Shown here: positions 1-11,800 of the stretch, one piece after another
Numbering within the stretch: position 1 is the stretch's first letter
Layout: each line of letters opens with the position of its first letter
From: Liolophura sinensis
Taxonomy: Eukaryota; Mollusca; Polyplacophora; Chitonida; Chitonidae
Reading direction: 5' to 3'
DNA length: 64,000 nt
Assembly (NCBI RefSeq): GCF_032854445.1
Contig: NC_088301.1
Span: 31,463,830 to 31,527,829, forward strand
Program-made: the position numbers and the translations under genes
The notes under the pieces: generated by a model
Databases searched by the model: none
Told to the model about the DNA's origin: nothing
The model's input: only the letters and a program-made list of their open reading frames with translations

Positions 1-3000
1 GGTCTCAAATACGACAAGGGGATGGCGCAACTCTTTCTTATTGAATCCTTGTAATCAACATTGAACGTTTTGAGGAGTTTTTTTTTATCAAAAATAATAA
101 TCTCGTCTTCCTTATTCACTAAAATTCCCGTTAGGCACCCATAGCAGCAACATTATTTCTTCAACAATGTACATTTCGGACTCAATATACACGTGGATAA
201 TAAGCATGGTGAAAATATACAAATTATTTCTCCTACAAAACCAACAAAATCAACTATCAACGTGTATGCATAACGAGACCATTCCATAAACATGGCGACC
301 GTGCTATAAATGAAAAATTCTAGCGAAAAACAATCTTGCAGTCAATTTATTAATCAAAGAGGGTTGCAGGTTTCTCAGTTTACTCCGCATTAACATCGTG
401 AGCACTTCATCTGTCTATGCAGCCATGATCTTACAAGATTGTCTGTTTTCACACGTAGGCTGACCCAAACATTTTGCTGGATGGAAGTTCTCTTACGGTG
501 GCTCACTATCTGAATAGGCTTTCGAGTAAATAAATTGATATGGTTTTTCTACAGCTACACAAGGACGGTGAAGTGATACCTTCTTCCAGACAATGGGGAC
601 AAATTCTATGTCGATCCTGTTTCTTGCTTAACGTGACTCGCGATGGCTTCCTTAATCTATTTTGAAATGAGCGAAACCAGATTATATTTCCGTACAGCGG
701 CTGTGCTTATCTCAAGATAGTAGTCAACGAGCAAATTCATCAAAGGTTTCATCACCAGTTTCAGTCGGCGGTTTCTGGACAAATACGCAATAATCTGGTT
801 AAGTAGTTTGTCCTAGCTCTCAAGGATCATTCACAGCTTAAAAATAGGGTAGGCCAAAGGCCTTCACATGTAAATCCACCGCCTGATAAATTTGGCAAGC
901 CATCCCCATCTGTCTATCTGTAACAGAGAGCACTGATACTCTCTTAACCAAAGAGTGGGTAGACAAGACACACAAAACGACCGGAAATATTACATAATAC
1001 ATTATAAATTATAAAATTACTGCTAGATGATTAATTGTATTAGCAAGGAAATCGTACAGTAGTCATGGATATTCATAATCATATTCATTTTAACTGCTGT
1101 CAAATCTATGGGTGGAAGACAACGGAGTGCTTGGATTAAACGATCGACCTTAGGCAGGTAACTGACAGACCTCCGCAGACCTTTCGTCACTTTGCCATGA
1201 ATGTCATTTATTTCTTTTTCATTGTTCTTTGACATCATACTGCAGAATCTTACACTTTCAAGCTGACGGCCAGTTTATATATAGGCGGAGGACACCGGAG
1301 TGCCCGTAAGTGATAATCTGTATTTGGCAAGCCACCGACGCACAACTTCCACCTGTCATGAACAAACTACTTATACCATATATTAGTGTATTCAACAAAT
1401 GTCAGACTGCCCACCACGCTGCATTTGTGACGGCGACCGCTTATTCTAACCTGGGACTGGTATCCGTTATGTTAGTCTCCAGGGATCTGCGAATGCTGTG
1501 GGGTCTTAGTAGATGTACGCGCTTGGTTTGCCTTCGACTTTGAAGGGAAGATATTAGCTCTTACAGTTGAAGAACCGCATACTTACTTGTGGATCATCGA
1601 AACGATCAGTCAACATATCACAACACATTGTATCATATAACAATAATCTAAGGCCATGACGAAAAAACTAACACTCGGTAAATACTGTTTTGAAGAATAT
1701 ATGTAGCGTATATTGTGTCACTTTTTAGCTTATGACAATGTCTAAAATCATAAAGTAAATAATACACCGTAGATAACCTCCTTATACGTTTATAAACTGA
1801 CACCTCTGCGTCACTTAGACCGCTTCGGTGGCCTAATGGTTGGAACGTCCGCCTCGAAGTCGGAAGACTTGCACGAGATCAAACCCTCGTCGGGTCATGC
1901 TAAATACTGTTTGTTTCTCCTTTCCTAGGCGCTCAGCTAGAAAATTATAAAATTTTCTACAAGCATAACCAAAGTAAATTCACTCAAATAAGCATGACTG
2001 GCATACATATCCCAGACATTAAGCAAGCCATAGCCCGTTGAACATACACACACTGCTTCGTTCCTTGATATGGAATATTCCCCAACGTGAAGACAAATGC
2101 TGGCATATACAAGGATGCAACATTCTCCACCTGGCTGTGCCGGGTTTAAGGTCGAGGAAGAAAAGAACCAAACCTTAGTTCTAGTTTGTAAACAGATATT
2201 AATCAGGATAGTGACGATAAACCAGCCTTTTCAATGTGATAGTATTCCAAATCATATATGAACAAAACTGATTGACGTAACTCAAGAGATACCTTACTTT
2301 ATTCATGAGACAAACCCAAAACTATGGTACTGTAACATTATTTGTATAAATGTTATAATAAAAGCGTGTGAAAATTGATAAGAAATTATTGTACGAGCTT
2401 TATAAAAAATGTAGAAAATTAACCTCAGACAGCTATGTTCAAAATGCATATGCGATAATAAGATCACTTATAATATACTTATAATAAGTCTTACTGGAAA
2501 ATTTTAGTAACTTGTTTTATCACGATAAATTATTAGCTTGTAATAAGCATTTGGAATATAGCAACAAAGCACATCACAAAATGTGTGGACAAATTATCGC
2601 AGCACGTCATATTGGAGCAAAATGTTGGTATCCACTTAGTCTGGAGATTACTATAACGTTACAGGTTTAGCAAATTTTTTCTCGGCCAAAGATTACCCTC
2701 ATCCCAACGCCAGAAAGCTACCACCTGTTTTGTCAAATATGTCGAGTTGGCTGTACGGTGGGTAAGTCTGACCATTACCAAAGTATCACGCGATTATGCG
2801 GCTTTAGAAATAAGCTATTATTGCTGTGGACCTCCTTGTGGTGAATCTACTGGTAAGGATGCTATGAACGTAAGTGACTGCAAACTTATTATTGTCTAGG
2901 CGTGTTTGCCCGGTAATTTTTGTCATGACGCCATGACAAACTGCTGCAGCACCTGTTCAGATGCACGTGGGCTTGGGTCGATGGCTGAAAATTCTGCCAA

Positions 3001-4165
3001 CCTTGCGTATATACCAAAAAGTTGCAGGCTGTTATCCTCAAAGGGAGGTAACCATGCAATGAAAGCGTCATGTCGAACAGAACCAGCTTAATTATTGCCT
3101 CATCAAAATCAAACATTGACAGAACCTCTTTCGTGCCGCTAGTGTTTTCATAGCGGTCCTTGCACGACTTAATATACGGTGACGTAACTTAATGTAGTCT
3201 GTAACTAAAACTGTAACAGACAATTCCCTGACATTTCGACACTACCAAAACTTAACCCCGATCTGAAATACTTAGGTCCCAGAAAACAATTTTTTAAAGT
3301 ACAACAGGTAACAACAGGATATGTAGGATTTCTAGAAAAATAAACATCAAATACATTGAAATCTATATAAGCCTATTTTCACATCAAACACACTTTCAAC
3401 AGCTTACTGCTCAGTGCCTCAATCCATTTTAATACTGATGAAAACAAAAACGCAACTGGAGATTAATTTCAAAGTTTTGAACTAAGTAAAAATTATCAAA
3501 TAAGATCCCACCTAGAGCAAAAAATGAACACAAGAAATCATTTAAACAACTTAATGTATTTCCAGACTTCCGAAGCTGGAGCAAAAATACTGATTCTATA
3601 GGTCACGTGATCTATAGGGATACAGAAACAAAATCTCCCCTTCAAACTTTCCCAGTGCAAGACATTAAGAATCCATGGAAACGCCTACACAGTGTGGCTA
3701 GGTGACCATGTTTGGACTAATGATGTATGGGACAGAAGCCCACAGCTCTAGCCCCGGATAACCATGATCATTCCCCTGGGCCCGCTAGAGATAGCTAGTA
3801 TAGTTATCCCTCCTAAACACACAACAAAGCCTAACTGGCTTTCTATGCATTCGATGGAAAACACAGTAGACCCTTACATGAAGGAATATGTTGTTTTTGG
3901 TAAAATACAGACTGTGAAAAAGCCTAAACCGAATTTTATTGCAAAAATGCAGTTTCAAGTAATCAGTCTAACCAAACTATTTTACACTTAAGGTAAAAAA
4001 ACAAAAAAAATCTTATTTTTTCTTGCATCAATTGCTTTAGAAAAGAGATAATTTTCACATACCTTTTCATTAGTCTTTCTGGTTAAATTAAAGCAAATAC
4101 CCTTTATCTAATAAATGTGTAGAGGAAAATTGCTGTCATTGTGTGATGAATTTAAAATGTATGCA
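1..4165. other. Intergenic, no gene recognised
   Basis: I read both strands and found only short open frames, none of which resembles a known protein or has paired splice sites. The sequence is AT-rich and unique-looking apart from a SINE head near 1.8 kb. It lies downstream of the CIB1-type gene, so it may hold part of that gene's 3' UTR near the right end. Confidence 0.5.
1824..1905 (+). mobile_element. tRNA-like SINE head (family C)
   Basis: It starts CGCTTCGGTGGCCTAATGG, which looks like a tRNA A-box region. The reverse complement of the element near 46.4 kb has a matching head (CGCTTTGGTGGCCCAGTGG). A weak B-box-like stretch (GAGATCAAACCC) follows. There is no closing acceptor stem, so this is a truncated SINE rather than a tRNA gene. 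Confidence 0.5.
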
Positions 4166-4490
4166 ACATTAAATGAAAATATTAATTTCTGGTTGTATAC
4201 AATTGCATGCATATAAAACCTGCTATATTAAATGAAAACTATGAAAATGTGCATCTAAAATGTTTACCACATTATATTAAAACATATGTATACAACTATC
4301 TAAAACATGTCACATTAAATAAAAACATATGTAGGCACCCTTATAAAACGTGTTGCATTACATGAAAACACATGTAGGCATCCTTCTAAAACGTGTCACA
4401 TTACATGCAAACATATGTCGGCACCCATCTAAAACATGTCACATTACATGAAAACATATGTAGGCACCCATTTAAAATGTGACACACTAC
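4166..4490. repeat. Tandem array, ~43-bp unit
   Basis: Units contain ACATTACATGAAAACATATG followed by TAGGCACCC and TAAAACATGTC. About four good copies lie at 4311-4483, with more degenerate ones upstream. The array lies a few hundred bases past the last CIB1-type exon. Confidence 0.75.
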
Positions 4491-4907
4491 ATAAAATAAA
4501 AAATGTGATGTCTAAGTTATCCACAACCTTACACGAATCTGTAACTGTCTTCAGAGAATACCTCAGTTGTGAAATCAGTGTGTGTGTAGAATTATTTTGG
4601 TATCCTTTGAAGCAGTAGAAATAGCATGAGACATACAGATGCCAATTAAACATTGGGTTTTACTATCAGGCCATCCTGAACCATTGAATAATAGTTACAA
4701 TACTTTGGTTATTTTGAAAGACGCATTACTTTGGGAACTTTCTCAAAAGAAGAAAGCAGAAATGCATAGATAATACTCTAATTATGCAGATCAAGAGTTC
4801 ACAACAAACATGATTATAGACATGTAAGCAAGTATCTGCTGTCAAAAAAAAGAAAAAATTCGTCTTTGGTCATATGTAGTCTCCTGTGATATGTGATCCA
4901 GTCTTGT

Positions 4908-7900
4908 TTACAGGCGAATTCGAAAGGAGCTGAAAGATAAATGTAGAAGATGGTCAGCCAAAGCAATAACTGTATAAACAATATCCTAAACTTATATAGT
5001 ATTAAATGAATCTGTTTGGTACATGTAAAAGACAACAGAGCTTGTCAATGATTCCAGTTTTTCCTTAACTGATCCTCAGAAACTCCATGACCTATGATGG
5101 TATTCATTTATGTGTTATTTTTAAATAAATACTAGCAGAAACTACTGTTTGTTGGACATGGAAGAAATGTGGATGCAACTTACAGTATGTACATGTACAT
5201 GTAGTACTCAAAGACAAACTTTTCTGTATTCTGTGCTGTATTCAAATATTTGTCAGAAAAAAATGACTGTTTTGCTAGGATCTTTTACATATTTAGCTCC
5301 CTACAAGATGTACATGTGTGTGCATTTCGTAATTGCCTTCGTCAACTTACTTCACAAAATCGGGAGCTTTTGAGATGACATGCTCAAATTCCGCAAAAGA
5401 CAAGGAGTCATCGGCATCAAGATCAGCTTCATCAAATATCTGCAGTTATAACATTACACATTGCTGAATTGAGTTCAATACTTCATAAAATACGAATAAT
5501 GAGCATTCTTACACAGATACAATCATATACTTCCATTTCTGTTTATACTGAACAAAAAAAATGCCACCTTTATCTTGTCAACAGTCACAGATGCTGTGAC
5601 AGGGGATTACAAAATAAGTGGATACACAAACAAACTAAACACATGTGGAGGGTGTCAACTGAAGAAAACATACATTTTTGACCAGCTGGTTCAGCTGATC
5701 ATCCGAGAGTCTTTGGTCTCCGGTCAGGCGGTTCACAACTTCCTTCACATCTTCTTCTGAGATCATGTCATCCTCATCAAAGTCTACAGCATGGAAAATT
5801 TCTACTCTTATCATTCATTTAAAACAAAGGAAAAGACATCCATGAATAACATAACCGGTTTTTCAAGAAAGGTGAAAACAGACCTTAATCATCACAGCCA
5901 TTTTTTTTTTTTTTTTTTTTTTTGATGTTTTTGTCATTTCAACTCAATAAATCAATTTTTAATCTTCAATTCTTATGAGGCCTTCAATATGATGCACCAT
6001 GTTTATAAAGCAAAAGGGAACATGATGTCACATTACTTGTACTCCACGCACGTGGTCAAAAGGCAAATCTGGATTCAGGTGCACATGCTAAGCAGCTGTG
6101 TGCTCAGGTAATAGAGGTAACTCACACCTGATTGATAAAAAATTGATTGCAAAGAATTTTTCAAACAGTGCAATTTTGCCTACTATGAACAGTGATATCT
6201 AAGTTATGCAACATCACAAAGACAAAAGTTATGCTTTTTAAACTTCATGTGGAATATTTTTTCATTTAGTCTGGTCTATGGTAAATCACCTGAAAGGATG
6301 CCCATAGAAATCCTGTTTTGATTCCACTGCTGGTGCCTTCATGGCCATGTGGTTAGCATGCCAATGTGGTCGCTGTGAGTCCAGCTCATGCTAGCCTCCT
6401 CTCCAGCCATACATTGGAAGGCCAACAACCTGCAGATGGTTGAGGGTTTCCACCAGGCTTTGCCTAGTGTCATCCCACCATAAGTGAAATATTCTTGAGT
6501 ACGATGCAAAACATCATTCAAATAAATAATTAAATAATCTTACCATAGATTCTGAAGGCATATTCCACTTTGACAGATTTGGGAGCAGCATCACTGAACA
6601 CAGACATCATGTCAAGAAAATCCTCAAATGTCATCTGTCCATCTCCACTAGAAGAGAACACCTTACAGATCCTGTCACTGAAGGGGTTCACCTGCATACA
6701 GACCAGAAATACCAAATACAGATTAAAATATCAAGCAACGCAGCTTAAATTACCAAGCAATGCAGCTTAAAGCACCAAGCAATGCAGCTTAAAGCACAAA
6801 TCAATGCAGCATAAAGAAGCGTACAATGCAGCTTTAAAACAGCAGCAATAATACTTTCTGTGAGAGTTCCCTGAATTCAATTCAGGAATTTAATAATTTT
6901 GTGACAAAAATACAACTACATTGGTTTGGTGAACCAACTCCACCACTTCACAGAAAGTAAAATTCTATTTGTACCTACGTAAATACAATTTACTAATAAC
7001 GGAGTATAAAATCAATTTATCTAAACATGCTAACAGTGCCTTCACAATTACACAGGAAAATAAACTACACAAATAAACAAAAAGTCTAGAGTCAAAGAGA
7101 ACCTTCAGTTCATGGCTCATGACAATCCTTTTTTGTGGATATGATAGCAAGATGGTGGTCTTAACTAAACTTTTGGCGGTAACAACACAAAGTAATAAAG
7201 CAAAACTACAATATGATATAAAAACACAATAATATGATTCTAAAAGATATCTTAACATGTTTAACAAACAAGACATCCACTTTGGGGGGGCAAATTTGCA
7301 CATGAGCAGTACTCTGAATCAAAGTTCTTATGTAATAACAAAAGGATGTTATAAAAATACATTACCTTCAGCTCAGAAATATCTCTGATTTTCTCAATTG
7401 GCAATTTTGCATTTCTGTCCGTGTCAACAGATGCTGGGTCAAGTTGTCTGTAGCATTTATGAACACTGCCAGAATAGAAAGAGAAAACATTTACCACTTA
7501 TTCATCGTAGCTTTATACATAGGCACCATTAAAATTTCTATTTATATGCTCACATAAAGTACACATACTCATCTCATTGGCTGATTATGCAGTTGGGTAA
7601 TACAAAAAACATACTTTGACATTATTGGTTTCAATCATGCCAATTGAAAGTGTTACAAAATTTATTGATTAAGTTGTGTTTTACATAAGTATTTGAATTA
7701 ACTATATCACACTGCAACCTTTGTGGAACTACATGTTTGTACCATGTTCTATATAGTCAGACTATCATCTCATCTGAAAATACTGATAAGTAAAAAACTT
7801 TACTCACTGCAGTATCTCCTTTTTAGTGAAGTATGTAAGCTCCTGTCAAACAGAAAGAACATTAATATGCAAAAACAAGTTAAAAGTTAGTTTTTATGAA

Positions 7901-8343
7901 AAGTGTTCCTCTGGAAATACTCAGGACATCCTTAAAAACAGTTTTTTTAAGGGGTTGTTCTCATTATTATTGTGGCTGTTGAAAAAGAGAGGATGTTAAA
8001 GAAATAGGCCTAAATAAAAATTTAACAACCCTTTCTTGGATGGCCGGTCACACGAGCGCAGTTTTAAAACATCTGAGTGTTGTTAGAAAACATGAGATCT
8101 AATGCCATGAAAAAGCTTCAAACTGTTTACTTCTGGAAAGCTTCAGATTCGCAAAAATTAACTAAAAATAAAAACTGACTTGCAATGCCACTGTTACGCA
8201 AAAGTTACAACTACCACGCTGCATGCTAGTTCCAGTGCGAGTGCCAGCGAAGCTTCTCTTGGAAAACAAGATTTCACGTGGTTTAAGTTTACCTGATACT
8301 CTTCCAGCTCCTGTTCAGTAAATACACTTTGAGAAGAACCCAT
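4908..8343 (-). CDS. CIB1: Calcium- and integrin-binding protein (CIB1-type), complete, 7 exons
   Basis: Exons in order of transcription (CDS parts): 8293-8343, 7808-7842, 7366-7465, 6544-6691, 5674-5783, 5351-5439, 4908-4929. All are bounded by GT and AG, the phases agree, and together they make 184 aa plus a stop. CIB1 is 191 aa in humans. The start is the only ATG that gives MGSSQS, a typical N-myristoylation signal (Gly2, Ser6). EF-hand loops 3 (residues 112-123, [12 protein letters not shown]) and 4 (154-165, [12 protein letters not shown]) keep their acidic ligands. The first two EF-hand regions are degenerate, as is usual in this family. The tiny last exon gives SFRIRL, the family's C-terminal extension. 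Family members bind integrin alpha tails and several kinases and act as membrane-tethered Ca/Mg switches. [15 protein letters not shown] favours CIB1 over CIB2/3, but invertebrate orthology is less certain. The gene diverges from VPS28. Confidence 0.93.
6331..6535 (+). mobile_element. SINE family A in CIB1-type intron 4, abutting the donor
   Basis: It reads from a degraded head (TGGCCATGTGGTTAGCATGC) through AGTCCAGCTCATGCTAGCC to GTGAAATATTCTTGAGTACG and an AAATAAATAATTAAAT tail. It lies antisense to the host gene. Its tail ends about seven bases inside the intron, next to the exon 4 donor at 6543. Confidence 0.85.
6716..6838. repeat. Short tandem array, ~22-24-bp unit
   Basis: About five copies of a unit like CCAAGCAATGCAGCTTAAA lie in intron 3 of the CIB1-type gene, just upstream of exon 4 in the direction of transcription. 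Confidence 0.7.
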
Positions 8344-8833
8344 AGTTTTAAGAGTCCTTTTTTTAAAAAAAAGAAGTAACACACGTCAAAAACTAAAGTG
8401 GTACAAAAACTTCTACCCACTTCCCTGTTTGCTTCTGTTATGACAACTTGTCCTAGCAAGTGTCACAGTGCCGTCACGGAATCCATAACCCGGATATATA
8501 ACGGAAAAAACACCGACCGCCGCCATATATATACCTAAATCACATTTAAACTGAACATTTAACAATAATAAATGATACTTTGTAGTTTGATCAGGACAAT
8601 CACGTAAAAATGGTTCCCTCTATGTTCACAAACAAAGAATTTATCTAAATGTTTTCCGTATTTTGTCTTCTCCTTTTTGTACTGGACTAAGAACAGCGCC
8701 ATCTGGTGAAAACTATGTTGTGTTGACGGAAGTTTCGTTTTTAAGAATGACAAATACTCCCGTGTTGCCAGTTTGATTGTTCAGCAGCCGACATACATAT
8801 TGCTTTAGCCGTGTCCCTCTGTTCTAAGACACA
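8344..8833. promoter_or_regulatory. Divergent promoter interval between the CIB1-type gene and VPS28
   Basis: The two start codons face away from each other 490 bp apart, so both transcripts must begin in or near this interval. It contains GCCGCCATAT near 8519, a match to the YY1 core (CCGCCAT), next to a TA-rich stretch (ATATATATACC). The promoter role is inferred from position. The site is only a motif match. Confidence 0.6.
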
Positions 8834-11800
8834 ATGTTTCATCAAATCCAGTCCGGAGGAATGGGAGCAGGTAATTTGAAGTGGCTTTCGTTTAACTTTG
8901 ACGTAATCTGAGTGCAGACAGATGTAAGATCACAACAACAACGCCCAACTATAAGCCTACATCAAAGGAGTTCGTAATATCACTTGTATGGAATGATAGT
9001 CATTATGTTAGTAAGCTATCGTCAAAGGTTTAAATGATGATTACCTTGTTGTATGGAACTGAGTATTGTTTTTTCAAAAAAGATACAGCTAAGTTGACCA
9101 AATGTAAACATTGTCGCAGTTTTGTTAGAACTGTAATACTGTGGTCAAGTGTCCGTGAGACGTTTCAACAGTTTTCACCGACCCTAGTCTAATGAATTAG
9201 ATGTTGCATGAATTAGATGTTGCATGAATTAGATGCAAATGTTAGCATACAACGTCTAATTCTCTCTGCAAGCTATTGTCTGTAATTTGATTATTTTTCA
9301 AGAATCCACACTTGCAAGTTTGTGGTTTGAGTGGTGATGGGTGACAGCTTGTACCACCTGAGTATGCCTTCGATTGGTATATGGTAGAGCAGGATTCGAA
9401 ACCACGAACACAAGACTTTCAAACATTCCAATATCCCACTGAGCTATCCAGGAAAACCATATTACCTTATCCTTTTTGATGACTTTAATCGTTTGTTGTC
9501 ACATCAATCCTTTGCCTAACATGAGAATGTTATATAAGAAAGTTTCATTCATTTCTAATCAATGTAAAATTTATTTTCTGACAGTTTTGTTCTTCGTCTT
9601 CATTTAAAATACACCAAATGTTACAGTGTGAGAAAAGGCAGAGTAGGCACAAACCTGAACAGCAAAACAGTTTGTGCTAAGGTGAATTGGTGGGTCTAAT
9701 ATATGGCTTTCTGATTACGAACATTTTGGAAATCTTGAGGCCATATCTCTATATATTAATGTGATAGAAATTGTGTAATCTTCTTTCAAAGATGATATGT
9801 AAAGCTTCAATCAATTCTGATTTACTTTGTTTCATAACCAATTATAGACCGATTCACCGTCCATGATATTACATGTATGCTGAAGTAGTGACCTGCATAG
9901 AGTACAACTGACTGAGCTCCCATTGGATAAAAGCCTAATGCTGTTGTGCTAAATCTTCATGTAACACCGTCGCAAAAGATCAACCGTGCTACATGTTATT
10001 TTCAACTGTCCAAATATTTCGGCTCAGCTGGCAGAAAAAAGCATTCATTGATGCTAATTGTGACATAACGTTTTATTATTTCCTTGGAATGACACCGTGC
10101 CATTATTGAAAAACAATCGATGGTTGTTGCGTTACTACAAACACATTTAAGTAGGAGAAACTTGTCGTTTCTCGTCTTATCCACGTACCAACTGACCTCA
10201 GTGGGGTTTATTTATTTATTTATTTCATTGATGTTTTATGCCGTACTCAAGAATATTTCACTTATACGACTGCGGCCAGCATCATGGTGGGAGGAAATTG
10301 GGCAGAGTTCGGGGAAAACCCATGACCATCCGCAGGTACCTCAGTGGGAGACTCGAGGATGAGCTATATATACACAGAAGGTCCAAATGATGGTAGGACA
10401 CATCATGTTCTTCATAAATGTTTTATGAGCACACATACACCAATAATTGTGACACATCTTTGAACCGTCTTGATACAGGCGAGAAGGAGTGTTACAATTT
10501 GGTACATCAGTCATGTTAACGTCTGTGTGAGAATCTGACATAATGTAAAAATATGTCACAACATTATTTAAGTATTCAAATCAGTTGATCACTCAAAGGT
10601 GGACAAAGATGCCATAGCCGAAAACCATAGGTGCACGTGGTAAATGATGCTGTGATGACTTTGTGAACAGGGCTCAAAAGTCAGATATCATGGAATTACC
10701 TTTTATGTGCCAGGGAATGAGGTAATTGTCTAGAAGACCATGAGACCAATGACAGATGTAATTTACCTTACTTTTGCCCATGACTCGTAAGTTGTTGCTC
10801 ATATTTTCGCTCCGCTGAGCAAGTCAGCGAAGGTCTCTGTTCCCATACCCATATTGTACTGTGGATGGCTTTGCAGCTGTGAACTTGACCTTACCCAATA
10901 GTAAAAGCTCAAAAAAATCTTGGCCTGATTTTTGACTGATAGCTTAAAGATAATTTTTATGGCACGAAGCATTCAAATATTAGAATTGTTAGATTTGGTC
11001 TGTCTCCATGTTGTCATGAATATTCAGAGTTCATGGGAATTTGAAATGTTTGCAGTCTGTGGGGAAATCGTTCAAAGGTAAACTTTCGGCTAGACGTTAT
11101 GATAAGATAACACTTTACAGTAATGGAGGACATATTTGGTGACAAGAAACTGAGGAATTGGGGTTTACTTGAGGTATGTAAAGATGCCAGCATTCTGGAA
11201 TGTTTCTGGTGTATACTTTTTCGAGCAGACAAGGTGATAAGAGACTGTAAAAAGAGCCGTGTGAGAATCAGGTATAGGTTGGTGTGAAGGTAACCAATGG
11301 ACCATCATGCAGTGCTGGAGTATTAAACTGCACCAATGAATCTTTTTACAGTTTGTATTTAAAGGCAGAAGTTCACCAGTTTGTGGGAAATTTATGAGAA
11401 CATCCAGATTTCACAGATTTGGCGTAATTCTCTGATGAGATTATATACTCTGGCATGTTTGGACACTTAAATGTGTGTTGCTTACACACACTAAACAGGA
11501 CACAGTCAGCTTGAGCTTTGTTTTCCCAAGGATTAAAATTTGATCGATCTGTTACAAGACTATGTACATTTGCGCTCCAACCAATATTCTAAGAAGATGA
11601 CAAAATGTAAATCTAGTGTCAGTGAATTGATTTCATGTAGTCTGGTATAAACAAAAGTTGTGAAATGTTAATTTTTTTCATGGCTAGAGCATCTCGGGCT
11701 GGTTTGATTCTCGGTGGAACAAGATGTAACAAGTGGCTCACAAAAATCACTATACGCTCAGCCTTATATAATAGCCCCAGTAACAAAAATTTCTTTTTCC

